Shown here: positions 14,931-21,302 of the stretch, in pieces
Layout: each line of letters starts with the position of its first letter
How positions within the stretch are numbered: the stretch's first letter is position 1
Source of the DNA: a virus
DNA length: 26,338 bases
Virus record (IMG/VR): IMGVR_UViG_3300048838_001838
Location: 1-26,338 of that record
Reading direction: 5' to 3' (one strand)
Program-made: the position numbers and the translations under genes
The notes under the pieces: generated by a model
What the model was told of the DNA's origin: nothing
Database searches by the model: none
The model's input: only the letters and a program-made list of their open reading frames with translations

Positions 14931-14987
14931 ATCTCAGACGCCCCGTCTGCTTCCCCGCAAAGCCACACTACAAGGAGTATCTCATGA
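14901..14987 (+). CDS. 28-residue leader peptide
   Basis: The ORF begins MNVKHKLQIVISDAPSASPQ and ends SHTTRSIS with a stop that overlaps the start of the 212-residue gene (TCATGA). The first ten codons are a duplicate of 14365. Overlap with the next start suggests translational coupling. The ribosome site for the next gene (AAGGAG) is inside this ORF. Confidence 0.5.
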   Translation: MNVKHKLQIVISDAPSASPQSHTTRSIS

Positions 14988-15622
14988 ATTTACAAAAACG
15001 TATCCAACAATCCGCTGCAGAGCTTGGCAAGCTTCTTCGCCAGGCTGAAAAGAAACACCAACGCATCCTCAAGCGTCGTGATGCCAAGATGAAGTCCATT
15101 TCTCCAAAAGCTCCCTGGGTTCCCGATGGACACCTGCTTGTTATCCCTGACCATGTGCCCATCAATATCCACTTCCGAGGTGAATATTCTCATACTGTTA
15201 GTAAGGACGATGCCCTGTTTCTCCTGGATAATGGCAAGCCTTTCAAGCCGATTGGTCTTCGCCAAGACGCAACTCGAGATGAAAATCTAAATCACGATTT
15301 CTTATCTGCTTTGGGGATACCTGAAGCATCCTCTCCGGAAACTAACACCGTGAGAAATGAACGATTTCCCATACAAGAGATGATAGAATTAGAGCCCCAT
15401 ATATTACAAATGGCACAAAAGCTATCATCCTTGCTGGAAGCGTATTTACTCAAAGCTCGTAAGATAAGGGGAATTCATTCCCCCGATCCACGGGAACCGG
15501 TCTTTAACCATCTCCTTGATTTTGATACAAAGGTCTGTGCGATGATATTGTCCTCACGCTTTTCCAGTATTATTCCCAAGCATGTAGAGGGTATTTTCAA
15601 ACGCCTCGATACAAGGTATTAG
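14984..15622 (+). CDS. Early protein with (D/E)FLxA(I/L)G motif, unknown function
   Basis: A 212-residue protein. The first 45 residues form a basic helix (MNLQKRIQQSAAELGKLLRQ, AEKKHQRILKRRDAKMKS), consistent with DNA or RNA binding. Then a compact region (VPDGHLLVIPDHVPINIHFR; DALFLLDNGKPFKPIG), a probably disordered linker with NHDFLSALGIPEASSPE near residues 103-119, and a helical C-terminal domain (LEPHILQMAQKLSSLLEAYL ... CAMILSSRFSSIIPKHVEGI). AAGGAG precedes the ATG. It is the first sizeable early gene. The linker motif matches the transposase C-terminus, which hints at a common partner. No known family was recognised. Confidence 0.7.
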   Translation: MNLQKRIQQSAAELGKLLRQAEKKHQRILKRRDAKMKSISPKAPWVPDGHLLVIPDHVPINIHFRGEYSHTVSKDDALFLLDNGKPFKPIGLRQDATRDENLNHDFLSALGIPEASSPETNTVRNERFPIQEMIELEPHILQMAQKLSSLLEAYLLKARKIRGIHSPDPREPVFNHLLDFDTKVCAMILSSRFSSIIPKHVEGIFKRLDTRY

Positions 15623-15795
15623 TCTTCAATGTTTAGTTCACTGATCTCCCTTGATAACTCTATGGCTGCTCGCAGTTTCTCTGTGAAGATTGAGTGTCCA
15701 ATATGGTTCTTTCCGTCCTGCTTATTAATCTCAATAGCAATAAGCGCTAATAGACTGTTCAGGGTTTTCAGTTCTTTCAAAATGGCTTCATTCAT
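15619..15795 (-). CDS. 58-residue antisense small protein A
   Basis: A short helical protein starting MNEAILKELKTLNSLLALIA and ending LRAAIELSREISELNIED. It ends four bases into the stop of the + strand 212-residue gene (tail to tail). The chosen ATG follows AAGGAGCCTATC; the frame is open 26 codons further but that part corresponds to a leader also found ahead of 16949, where it is not in a matching amino-acid context. No family. It belongs to the set of small - strand genes inside the early region. Confidence 0.6.
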   Translation of the reverse strand: MNEAILKELKTLNSLLALIAIEINKQDGKNHIGHSIFTEKLRAAIELSREISELNIED

Positions 15796-15857
15796 GATAG
15801 GCTCCTTTGTTTCAGTATTTGCGATCACAAACATCGGAGCCTTACCCTTTTTGTCAA
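15796..15857 (-). promoter_or_regulatory. Shared leader of antisense genes, copy A
   Basis: Read leftward it begins TTGACA (15857-15852), then AAAAGGG, AAGGCTCC, ATG(T)TT, and ends AAGGAGCCTATC before the ATG. The same order and spacing occur ahead of the gene starting at 16949. TTGACA with ATGTTT 17 bases later is a possible but weak promoter. Confidence 0.6.
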
Positions 15858-15884
15858 TCTCTTCATCACCCAAAAGGAGTATTT

Positions 15885-16076
15885 ATGAAATCTAAACCCA
15901 TCCTCACCGCAGAAGAAATCCGGGCAGAGCTTGCCCGGCGCAAGATATCCAAGGCGCAGTTATCTCGCGAAACAGGCATCTACTATCAGTACCTGGTAGA
16001 GATTCTCCAGGGTTACCGTCCCGCAGTAGAAATGCGCCGCAAAATCACCACCTTCTTACAGCAGAAAGCATCGTAG
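15885..16076 (+). CDS. Small HTH DNA-binding protein (Cro/Ner-like)
   Basis: A 63-residue protein starting MKSKPILTAEEIRAELARRK, with the helix-turn-helix ISKAQLSRETGIYYQYLVEI then LQGYRPAVEMRRKITTFL. This is a minimal Xre-type fold, as in Cro-like regulators or Mu Ner, that would turn down early or repressor transcription after induction. AAAAGGAG precedes the chosen ATG (an upstream open stretch lies in the antisense leader and is rejected). It is the first + strand gene after antisense gene A. The target operator is not known; TATCACAA sites at 14274-14324 are candidates. Confidence 0.75.
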   Translation: MKSKPILTAEEIRAELARRKISKAQLSRETGIYYQYLVEILQGYRPAVEMRRKITTFLQQKAS

Positions 16077-16084
16077 GGGTAGGC

Positions 16085-16354
16085 ATGAAACTCTTCTCAA
16101 ATTCCATCATCAGTATGCCAATTTCCGGATGCAAAGATTGCCCAAACCGCATCAGTCAGGCTGTCCGTGTCCCACAGGGCTTTCGAACCATCCCCTGCTG
16201 CAAGCTTATCTTTACCACCTGGAATAACCCCCAAAACGCCATAGAACACCGCACCTATGCCAGCGTGGTAGAGCCAATGGCAAACGGGGGCTTCCATCCG
16301 GATTGCCCCCTAACAGATCATGAAATATCCTGTCAGGTTCAGCATAATGACTGA
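16085..16354 (+). CDS. Small Cys-rich protein
   Basis: An 89-residue protein with GCKDCPNR (residues 15-22), IPCCK (37-41) and HPDCPL near the C-terminus, a possible zinc site. AGGGG lies upstream of the ATG, and it begins eight bases after the HTH gene, so it belongs to the early operon. It contains PMANGG, similar to CPMANGKPC in the antisense protein 14489-14845, but this is too short to argue homology. Function unknown. Confidence 0.55.
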   Translation: MKLFSNSIISMPISGCKDCPNRISQAVRVPQGFRTIPCCKLIFTTWNNPQNAIEHRTYASVVEPMANGGFHPDCPLTDHEISCQVQHND

Positions 16355-16541
16355 TATGGCTCTATTGTCCATCTGTATAGCTTTGCCACTATTAGGTATT
16401 CTGCAAGCCATACTTTGGCTCGTTGATGTGCTAAAAAGCGGAAAAGTCACAATTAAAAACCAGATAACTATCACAGTTAAATATCCCAAAGACATCAACG
16501 TATCATTAGAAACACACCCCAAAAAAGGAGAATCAAGTTGA
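16347..16541 (+). CDS. Small membrane protein
   Basis: A 64-residue protein starting MTDMALLSICIALPLLGILQ and continuing AILWLVDVL, one N-terminal membrane segment, followed by a basic region (KSGKVTIKNQITITVKYPKD). The chosen ATG overlaps the preceding stop by eight bases; an in-frame ATG 27 bases upstream is an alternative. It is the last small + strand gene before a 720-base stretch that holds only an antisense gene and regulatory structures. No function is assigned. Confidence 0.5.
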   Translation: MTDMALLSICIALPLLGILQAILWLVDVLKSGKVTIKNQITITVKYPKDINVSLETHPKKGESS

Positions 16542-16949
16542 AAATAGGAACTGATGCATTTTTTCGCATGGCGCATAAAATAGGATGTAGGAGATTATAT
16601 CCTTACAAGGCTTTATTTCGCCTTCTTCGTCTTTATATGCAAGGATTATCCTCTTTCTTGCATCGATACCTTCCAGCCTTTCCAAATTGTGGGTCAATCT
16701 CACCATTACCCCAAAGATTTCTTCTGACCTGCACCCCTTCGGAACCTTCCCCGAATTCACAATGCTCATTGCCAACCGGTTCGTCTCAGCATTACTGCTC
16801 GCAGCCAGTTCTTGAAGATGTTCCGGGCTTTTCCGGCGTTCAATATCTATCAACGCCTGCCTACACGGGTAAAACATCACACTGTATTGAAAAATGGTTT
16901 GCCTCACTTCCGCCACACTTGCTGAAGGATAACTAGTCATGCCATTCAT
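16533..16949 (-). CDS. Antisense early-region protein B (138 aa)
   Basis: The product starts MNGMTSYPSASVAEVRQTIF. It has RQALIDIERRKSPEHLQELA, SSNAETNRLAMSIVNSGKVP, FGVMVRLTHNLERLEGIDA and a C-terminal region DIISYILFYAPCEKMHQF. It is mixed helical with four Cys. The ribosome site AAGGAGCCTATT matches that of antisense gene A. An opposing + strand frame (16538-16936) covers most of it but has a Ser/Pro/Cys-rich composition and no ribosome site, so I take this strand. Ends tail to tail with the small membrane gene. I do not recognise a family. Confidence 0.65.
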   Translation of the reverse strand: MNGMTSYPSASVAEVRQTIFQYSVMFYPCRQALIDIERRKSPEHLQELAASSNAETNRLAMSIVNSGKVPKGCRSEEIFGVMVRLTHNLERLEGIDARKRIILAYKDEEGEIKPCKDIISYILFYAPCEKMHQFLFST

Positions 16950-17012
16950 AATAGGCTCCTTATGTTTTGTTTCTTGCGTTTCCAAGCATGGGAGCCTTCC
17001 CTTTTCTGTCAA
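16950..17012 (-). promoter_or_regulatory. Shared leader of antisense genes, copy B
   Basis: Read leftward it begins TTGACA (17012-17007), then GAAAAGGG, AAGGCTCC, ATGCTT, and ends AAGGAGCCTATT before the ATG. It aligns with copy A (15796-15857) with one length difference. It lies just left of the inverted repeat at 17023. Confidence 0.6.
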
Positions 17013-17022
17013 CCTTGCAGTA

Positions 17023-17117
17023 TTAAAAGCAGCCCAAGACCGAGGCCACGGATATCAGCGCAGATATGGCGCACTCATTAAATCGCGTGGAAGGATTACA
17101 GTTTGGGCTGCTTTTAA
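17023..17117. other. 95-base inverted-repeat element, possible structured RNA or MITE-like unit
   Basis: TTAAAAGCAGCCCAA (17023-17037) and its exact complement TTGGGCTGCTTTTAA (17103-17117) flank 65 bases. Inside, CCACG pairs with CGTGG and GCGC with GCGC, so the unit could fold as a nested stem. It lies in the 315-base gene-free gap 16950-17264 between antisense gene B and the transposase. No T run follows on either strand as expected for a terminator. Confidence 0.65.
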
Positions 17118-17197
17118 GATTGCCCCTCTCTTTTCCTCTTTTACTCTTTTACTCTTTGTTAATCCACTCATCACTTCATCACCATTTTTTAACACAT

Positions 17198-17261
17198 ACC
17201 TCCCCAGGGGTGGGCAGCTCCGGAATACTGCCCACTCCAATTTTATCCGGGGAGCGGAGGT
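17198..17261 (+). promoter_or_regulatory. Hairpin leader that could cover the transposase ribosome site
   Basis: ACCTCC (17198-17203) is complementary to GGAGGT (17256-17261), which is the transposase Shine-Dalgarno. Within it, GTGGGCAG (17210-17217) pairs with CTGCCCAC (17228-17235). An alternative outer pairing is CTCCCC (17200-17205) with GGGGAG (17249-17254), which would leave the ribosome site free. Two exclusive folds suggest control of translation. Confidence 0.5.
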
Positions 17262-17264
17262 AAT

Positions 17265-19673
17265 ATGAATAATCCCAAGCTCATCTCTGTCCAAGAATAT
17301 GCTACTCTCAAAGGCATTAGCCCCAGAGCAGTCCAAAAGGCAATCAGCAAGGGGAAGATACAAGCTATAGTTAAACCACACCCTAAAAGACCAGGACAAG
17401 TTGCATACTTTATCCAGATTGACGAACCAGTAATGGCGAACCAGATTGACGAACCAGTATTGGCGAACCAGATTGACGAACCAGTAATGGCGAACCAGAT
17501 TGACGAACCATGCGAATCCACTGCAACCACTGCAACCACTGAAACCACCGAAACCACCGAAACCACTGAAATCAGTCCATGTGACATGTGCAGATCAGCC
17601 CACCCAAGCTGCCCCAATTGCTGCCGCATCTGCACCTCCCAGTGTAATTCAGGCCAGTTGTGCCACCTTCTGGTAAATCACTCCAAAAAGGCACAAGTAG
17701 ATTTAACCGGACGCCCAAACGGTTGGGAAAAGATATATGATTCCCTTGTAGATACTCCCTTCCTGCGCCCAAAATCTGCCCCCGAAACCACTTACATTGT
17801 ACCCGTAGAGCAGGATGCCAATCCTGCTGAATACCCGATCACGCCAGCACGCCAGCACTCTACATCCCAAGCCCTTGCCCTGCCTTCCGGCACCCTAACC
17901 CTTGGCTCCGGCAAGCTGTCCGAAAAGATGGAAATAATAGCCCTTCGCCGCTCACAGGTCTGCCAGGAGGTTACCCGCCTCATGTCAGCCGAAAAGCTCT
18001 CCCTTAATGCCGCTATCACAGCTTATCTGGATATATACAACACCGGCATGCACCACCCGCTAATCTTTGCCACCCTGGATGCCATCAGCCCCAGCACCCT
18101 CCGCCGTTGGATGGGCTTGTGGGGCAAATCCCGCGATTGGCGCGCACTCGTGCCGGAGTGGAAAAGCGGTAAAGTTGGCCACGAAGTTCCCCTGGATGAT
18201 TTCAATTGGATAATCGGCTTGCTTCATTCCGATGGCAAGCCAGCGGTATCCTCTGCCATCCGCCTCTGGCACACCAAGCTACGCGCTGAAGGTAGAGCCC
18301 AAACTATATCCGATAGAACCATGGAACGCGCCATTTCCGTATTTGCCAAGCGCAACGCCGCCCGTTGGGCATATATGCGCCGCGGGTCTAAATACTTCCG
18401 GGAACACTACCTCCCCAGCATCCTTATTGATGGAAGTTCCATCAGGACTGGTGATCTGTGGTATTCAGATGGCTGTGTGTGCAACTTTCTGGTCTGGAAT
18501 CCTTACACCAACAAGCCTTGCCGTCCCACCTTCGTGCCTTTTCTGGATTACGCTTCGCGCATGGTGGTGGGCTTCGATCTGGATTTCACGGAGAACCGCC
18601 GCGTAATCAGCTCCGCCTATCGCAATGCCATCACGCTTTGGGGCTTTGTTCCGCTCTACATCAAGTGGGATAATGGCAAGGCTTACAAGGCTCTCTCCGG
18701 AAAGAATGTCACCCGCGCCCAATTAGAAGAGATCAAACAACTGGAGCGTGATGAAATAGCCGAAATAGTGGGTAATATCTACGCCACCGGTGTGCAAGAC
18801 ATCCTGGATTCCCTTCCCTACAATCCCACCGGTAAAGCCCCTATGGAACGCTTCTTTGGCACTTTTGACAACGGCTTGGAACGTTATCTGCCAAATTACC
18901 TGGGTAATTCCATTGTCGATAAACCTGCCTCCCGCATGCGCAACGAAAAAGACCTGCAGGAGATTTCTGCCAAGCTGAAGGGGAATAACTACCTCACCAT
19001 GAACGAGGCAAAACTGCTTATCAATTGGTGGATTCTGGATGTTTATGGCATGGAGCCCAACGATGGCTTAAACGGCCGCCGTCCCCTGGAAGTGTGGCAG
19101 GAGGGTATTGCTAAAATTGCCCCGGAACGCAAACGCAATCCTGATGAACTCTGGTATCTCATGCTGTCCACCGAAGTAAAAAAGCTGGATCGTAATGGCG
19201 TTAAAGTCCGCGGTATTCATTACTATCACGAGTCATTAATAGACTATATAGATCGCAAGGTTTATGTACGCTACGATCAAATGGACGATCGCTATGTTTT
19301 CGTTTATGACGAAGCCAAAAACCCCATCTGTCGCGCTTTGGCACGTGTGGAGCACGATCCTCTGGCAACCGTTCGCGGTACCGAAGACGAAAAGCTTCGC
19401 CTGGTAAATGAGCTGAAGTTCCGCCGACAGCAGGAAAAGAAAACCCGCAAAGAAGCTCACAAGCTCGCCGACATGACCCTTGGCAACGGTATGTTTCTTC
19501 AAGACGCTGTGGCAAAGGTTTCTTCTATGCCGGCAAAGCTTACCAATGTTGGCAGTGAGTTGCCTTCTTTGCCCCAGTCGCCTGCTCCCATCCCCAATGA
19601 GCCGGATATAAAACCCGAATCCACAGAGGTGCTTTCCCGTGAGTTCCTCGATGCTATCGGTGTAAATCACTAA
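17265..19673 (+). CDS. MuA-like DDE transposase
   Basis: Catalyses strand transfer for replicative transposition. The 802-residue product starts with a short HTH (ISVQEYATLKGISPRAVQKA), then four copies of a QIDEPVMAN-type repeat (51-83), a Thr/Glu repeat (85-102), and an eight-Cys cluster (C106 to C133). The catalytic core has Asp402 (WYSDG), Asp469 (IKWDNGKAY) and Glu528 (PMERFF); the 67-residue Asp-Asp distance equals that of MuA (269 to 336). The C-terminus is Pro-rich and ends SREFLDAIGVNH. GGAGG is four bases from the ATG, inside a possible hairpin. The MuB-like gene follows after 22 bases. MuA is about 660 residues, so the extra length is mostly the repeats and the Cys cluster. Confidence 0.93.
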   Translation: MNNPKLISVQEYATLKGISPRAVQKAISKGKIQAIVKPHPKRPGQVAYFIQIDEPVMANQIDEPVLANQIDEPVMANQIDEPCESTATTATTETTETTETTEISPCDMCRSAHPSCPNCCRICTSQCNSGQLCHLLVNHSKKAQVDLTGRPNGWEKIYDSLVDTPFLRPKSAPETTYIVPVEQDANPAEYPITPARQHSTSQALALPSGTLTLGSGKLSEKMEIIALRRSQVCQEVTRLMSAEKLSLNAAITAYLDIYNTGMHHPLIFATLDAISPSTLRRWMGLWGKSRDWRALVPEWKSGKVGHEVPLDDFNWIIGLLHSDGKPAVSSAIRLWHTKLRAEGRAQTISDRTMERAISVFAKRNAARWAYMRRGSKYFREHYLPSILIDGSSIRTGDLWYSDGCVCNFLVWNPYTNKPCRPTFVPFLDYASRMVVGFDLDFTENRRVISSAYRNAITLWGFVPLYIKWDNGKAYKALSGKNVTRAQLEEIKQLERDEIAEIVGNIYATGVQDILDSLPYNPTGKAPMERFFGTFDNGLERYLPNYLGNSIVDKPASRMRNEKDLQEISAKLKGNNYLTMNEAKLLINWWILDVYGMEPNDGLNGRRPLEVWQEGIAKIAPERKRNPDELWYLMLSTEVKKLDRNGVKVRGIHYYHESLIDYIDRKVYVRYDQMDDRYVFVYDEAKNPICRALARVEHDPLATVRGTEDEKLRLVNELKFRRQQEKKTRKEAHKLADMTLGNGMFLQDAVAKVSSMPAKLTNVGSELPSLPQSPAPIPNEPDIKPESTEVLSREFLDAIGVNH
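17415..17510 (+). repeat. 27-bp tandem repeat within the transposase gene
   Basis: Three full and one partial (15-base) copies of a 27-bp unit starting CAGATTGACGAACCAG, encoding QIDEPV(M/L)AN. Copies begin at 17415, 17442, 17469 and 17496. Near identity at the DNA level points to recent expansion. A 9-bp array encoding Thr-Thr-Glu follows (about 17521-17568). Confidence 0.95.
17844..17859. repeat. Octamer repeat, two-unit copy in coding sequence
   Basis: CCAGCACG and CCAGCACT within the transposase gene (encoding part of TPARQHST). They match the CCAGNACN unit of the two left-arm arrays at 10302 and 10748. Confidence 0.45.
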
Positions 19674-19695
19674 ACCACATAAAGGAGAATTAGTT

Positions 19696-20445
19696 ATGAA
19701 CAGCCATCTGCTTGTTAAAACCAAGAACGTTGAACGTGGTCTGGAGTGCCTTTCTTACATCCTCTCCCGCCCGGTTGCGCACCAGGTTGGCATGGGTATG
19801 ATCTATGGCAGGCCGGGATTGGGCAAAACCCAGTTTTCCATGCGCTATGCCATTGAGAACGATTGTGTGTATTTCAGCGCACTTAAAGCCAGCACACCAA
19901 AGAGCTTCACGGTGGAGCTGCTTCGCAAACTGCGTGAGCGTTACGAGCCAACTCGCTGCGAACCGATTGTAGGCCCAAAAGCCCGCCTCTTCAGAGACAT
20001 CCTGGATACCATTAATCTGAATACCTCCAAGGATCACATGCCCGTTATCATCATCGATGAGGTAGATAACATCATCCACTACCCGCATGAAGAGATTATC
20101 GGCATGCTCCGTGATATCGCCGACAACACCGTTGCCGGGGTTGTTCTGGTTGGCATGCAAGACCTGCGTGAGAAAGTGATGAAGCTAAACTCTCACTACT
20201 ACAATCGCTTCATCTATTTTGCCGAGTTCAAGCCTCTCTCCGATAACGATGTGCTTATGATGTGTGCAGAACTGTCAACCGTCACTATATCCCCCGATTT
20301 AGCACGCTACACAAACGAAAAACCCCAGGCCGGTGGTGACGCCCGCAAGGTAATTAAAGCCATACGGCTATATGAGGAGATCGCCTGTAAGCTATCTCTC
20401 AAAAGCATAGACTTAAATACTTATCAAAAGGTGGTAGGAAAATGA
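19696..20445 (+). CDS. MuB-like AAA+ ATPase, transposition target activator
   Basis: A 249-residue ATPase with Walker A GRPGLGKT (38-45), Walker B VIIIDEVD (117-124), a sensor-like VVLVGMQDL, and RNP-free C-terminal helices (GGDARKVIKAIRLYEEIACK). In Mu, MuB binds target DNA, recruits MuA and gives target immunity. Position directly after the transposase supports this role. It is shorter than MuB (312) and lacks the separate N-terminal HTH domain; the next gene, which overlaps its stop (ATGA), encodes winged-helix-like segments. AAAGGAGAATT precedes the ATG. Confidence 0.9.
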   Translation: MNSHLLVKTKNVERGLECLSYILSRPVAHQVGMGMIYGRPGLGKTQFSMRYAIENDCVYFSALKASTPKSFTVELLRKLRERYEPTRCEPIVGPKARLFRDILDTINLNTSKDHMPVIIIDEVDNIIHYPHEEIIGMLRDIADNTVAGVVLVGMQDLREKVMKLNSHYYNRFIYFAEFKPLSDNDVLMMCAELSTVTISPDLARYTNEKPQAGGDARKVIKAIRLYEEIACKLSLKSIDLNTYQKVVGK

Positions 20446-20915
20446 TTCAAACTTCAGATCATGAAATCATATCCCGTTATCGCCGGGTAAAAGGCTCCGG
20501 ATTATTCGATATCGATGATTTCAGTGCCGTTACCGGTTACCCAATAACCCGCGTTTTAGAGATCATGGAAAAGCTGGAAGTCTCCGGAGAGGTTGTCCGT
20601 TTTGGCCAGGGTGTCTATCTGCTAAAGCCCGTCATTCAAGCCAAGCCGGTCTTCAAGTATGATTGGCAACCCCAACAGGATAAGCTTGAAGTACTATGGT
20701 CTATGTTATCTACTCGCCGCTGGACAAGTAAGCAAGACATCATAAAACGCTGGAAGTATAGCGATACCGCACTTACCCGTTACCTCAGGGCATTAAGGCT
20801 ATCTGGCAACATTAAGTATAAAATGGATGAAAAACAGTCATTCTATCAGAAATCTAAACCCAAAATGCAACTAATCCCATCATGGCAAGAACTTACAAGG
20901 AGGAACAATGCCTAA
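20442..20915 (+). CDS. Winged-helix-like early protein
   Basis: A 157-residue protein. Two helix-turn-helix/winged segments are suggested: FDIDDFSAVTGYPITRVLEI, continuing MEKLEVSGEVVRFGQGVYLL (residues about 22-62), and LEVLWSMLSTRRWTSKQDII, continuing KRWKYSDTALTRYLRALRLS (about 82-122). It overlaps the MuB-like gene by four bases and the endolysin gene by eight, so it is in the transposition operon. It could be a DNA-binding partner of the ATPase or a regulator. No specific family is recognised. Confidence 0.65.
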   Translation: MIQTSDHEIISRYRRVKGSGLFDIDDFSAVTGYPITRVLEIMEKLEVSGEVVRFGQGVYLLKPVIQAKPVFKYDWQPQQDKLEVLWSMLSTRRWTSKQDIIKRWKYSDTALTRYLRALRLSGNIKYKMDEKQSFYQKSKPKMQLIPSWQELTRRNNA

Positions 20916-21291
20916 GCTAAGTAAAAATCTAACCGTTGCCGAGATTGCCTGCAAATGCGGTTGTGGGCTCTCAAAACTGCATCCAACCACCGTTTTGGTG
21001 TATCAGTCAACCCGGGATTACTGTGGCTTTCCCTTGTACATCACCAGTGGTTGCCGTTGCCCCAAGCACAACAAAGCCGTCGGTGGAGTTGCTGATAGTG
21101 CGCATACTCCCAATCCTGAAGGTTACTGCCAGGCTTTGGATATCCGCTTCACCTCCTCCGCTCAACTCTTTAAGATCATGTGTGGGCTTATCAATGCCGG
21201 TTGTAAGCGCATTGGCATAAACTTTGCCAAGGGCTTTGTCCACTTCGATACCGACCCCACCAAACCCCAAAACGTAGTATTCAGATACTGA
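20908..21291 (+). CDS. M15-type peptidase endolysin
   Basis: A 127-residue zinc D-Ala-D-Ala/L-Ala-D-Glu peptidase of the phage M15 type. Seen: ITSGCRCPKHNKAVGG (46-60), SAH with His66, ALDI with Asp78, and FVHFDTD with His112, the three zinc ligands and core motif. The usual S-x-H-x2-G-x-A-x-D spacing is enlarged by about five residues (TPNPEGYCQ). Seven Cys are present. There is no signal peptide, so export would need a holin. GGAGG precedes the ATG. It sits in the early/transposition operon while the membrane proteins that could serve as holin are on the opposite arm. Confidence 0.88.
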   Translation: MPKLSKNLTVAEIACKCGCGLSKLHPTTVLVYQSTRDYCGFPLYITSGCRCPKHNKAVGGVADSAHTPNPEGYCQALDIRFTSSAQLFKIMCGLINAGCKRIGINFAKGFVHFDTDPTKPQNVVFRY

Positions 21292-21302
21292 AGGAGCCCA
21301 CC

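Noticed and set aside
15629-15895. + strand frame of 88 codons over antisense gene A
   Set aside because: Ser/Phe/Ile-rich product typical of a reverse frame; the - strand has a good ribosome site and a helical, charged product.
16538-16936. + strand frame of 132 codons opposite antisense gene B
   Set aside because: Ser/Pro/Cys-rich shadow composition; the - strand has the stronger ribosome site and a leader shared with another gene.
17055-17399. - strand frame of 114 codons over the transposase leader and start
   Set aside because: Overlaps the well-supported transposase start and the inverted-repeat structures; no ribosome site seen.
17415-17510. 27-bp repeats considered as a CRISPR or iteron array
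   Set aside because: Units are contiguous without spacers and translate in frame into a peptide repeat of the transposase.
19236-19724. - strand frames across the end of the transposase
   Set aside because: Antisense to conserved transposase sequence, without translation signals.
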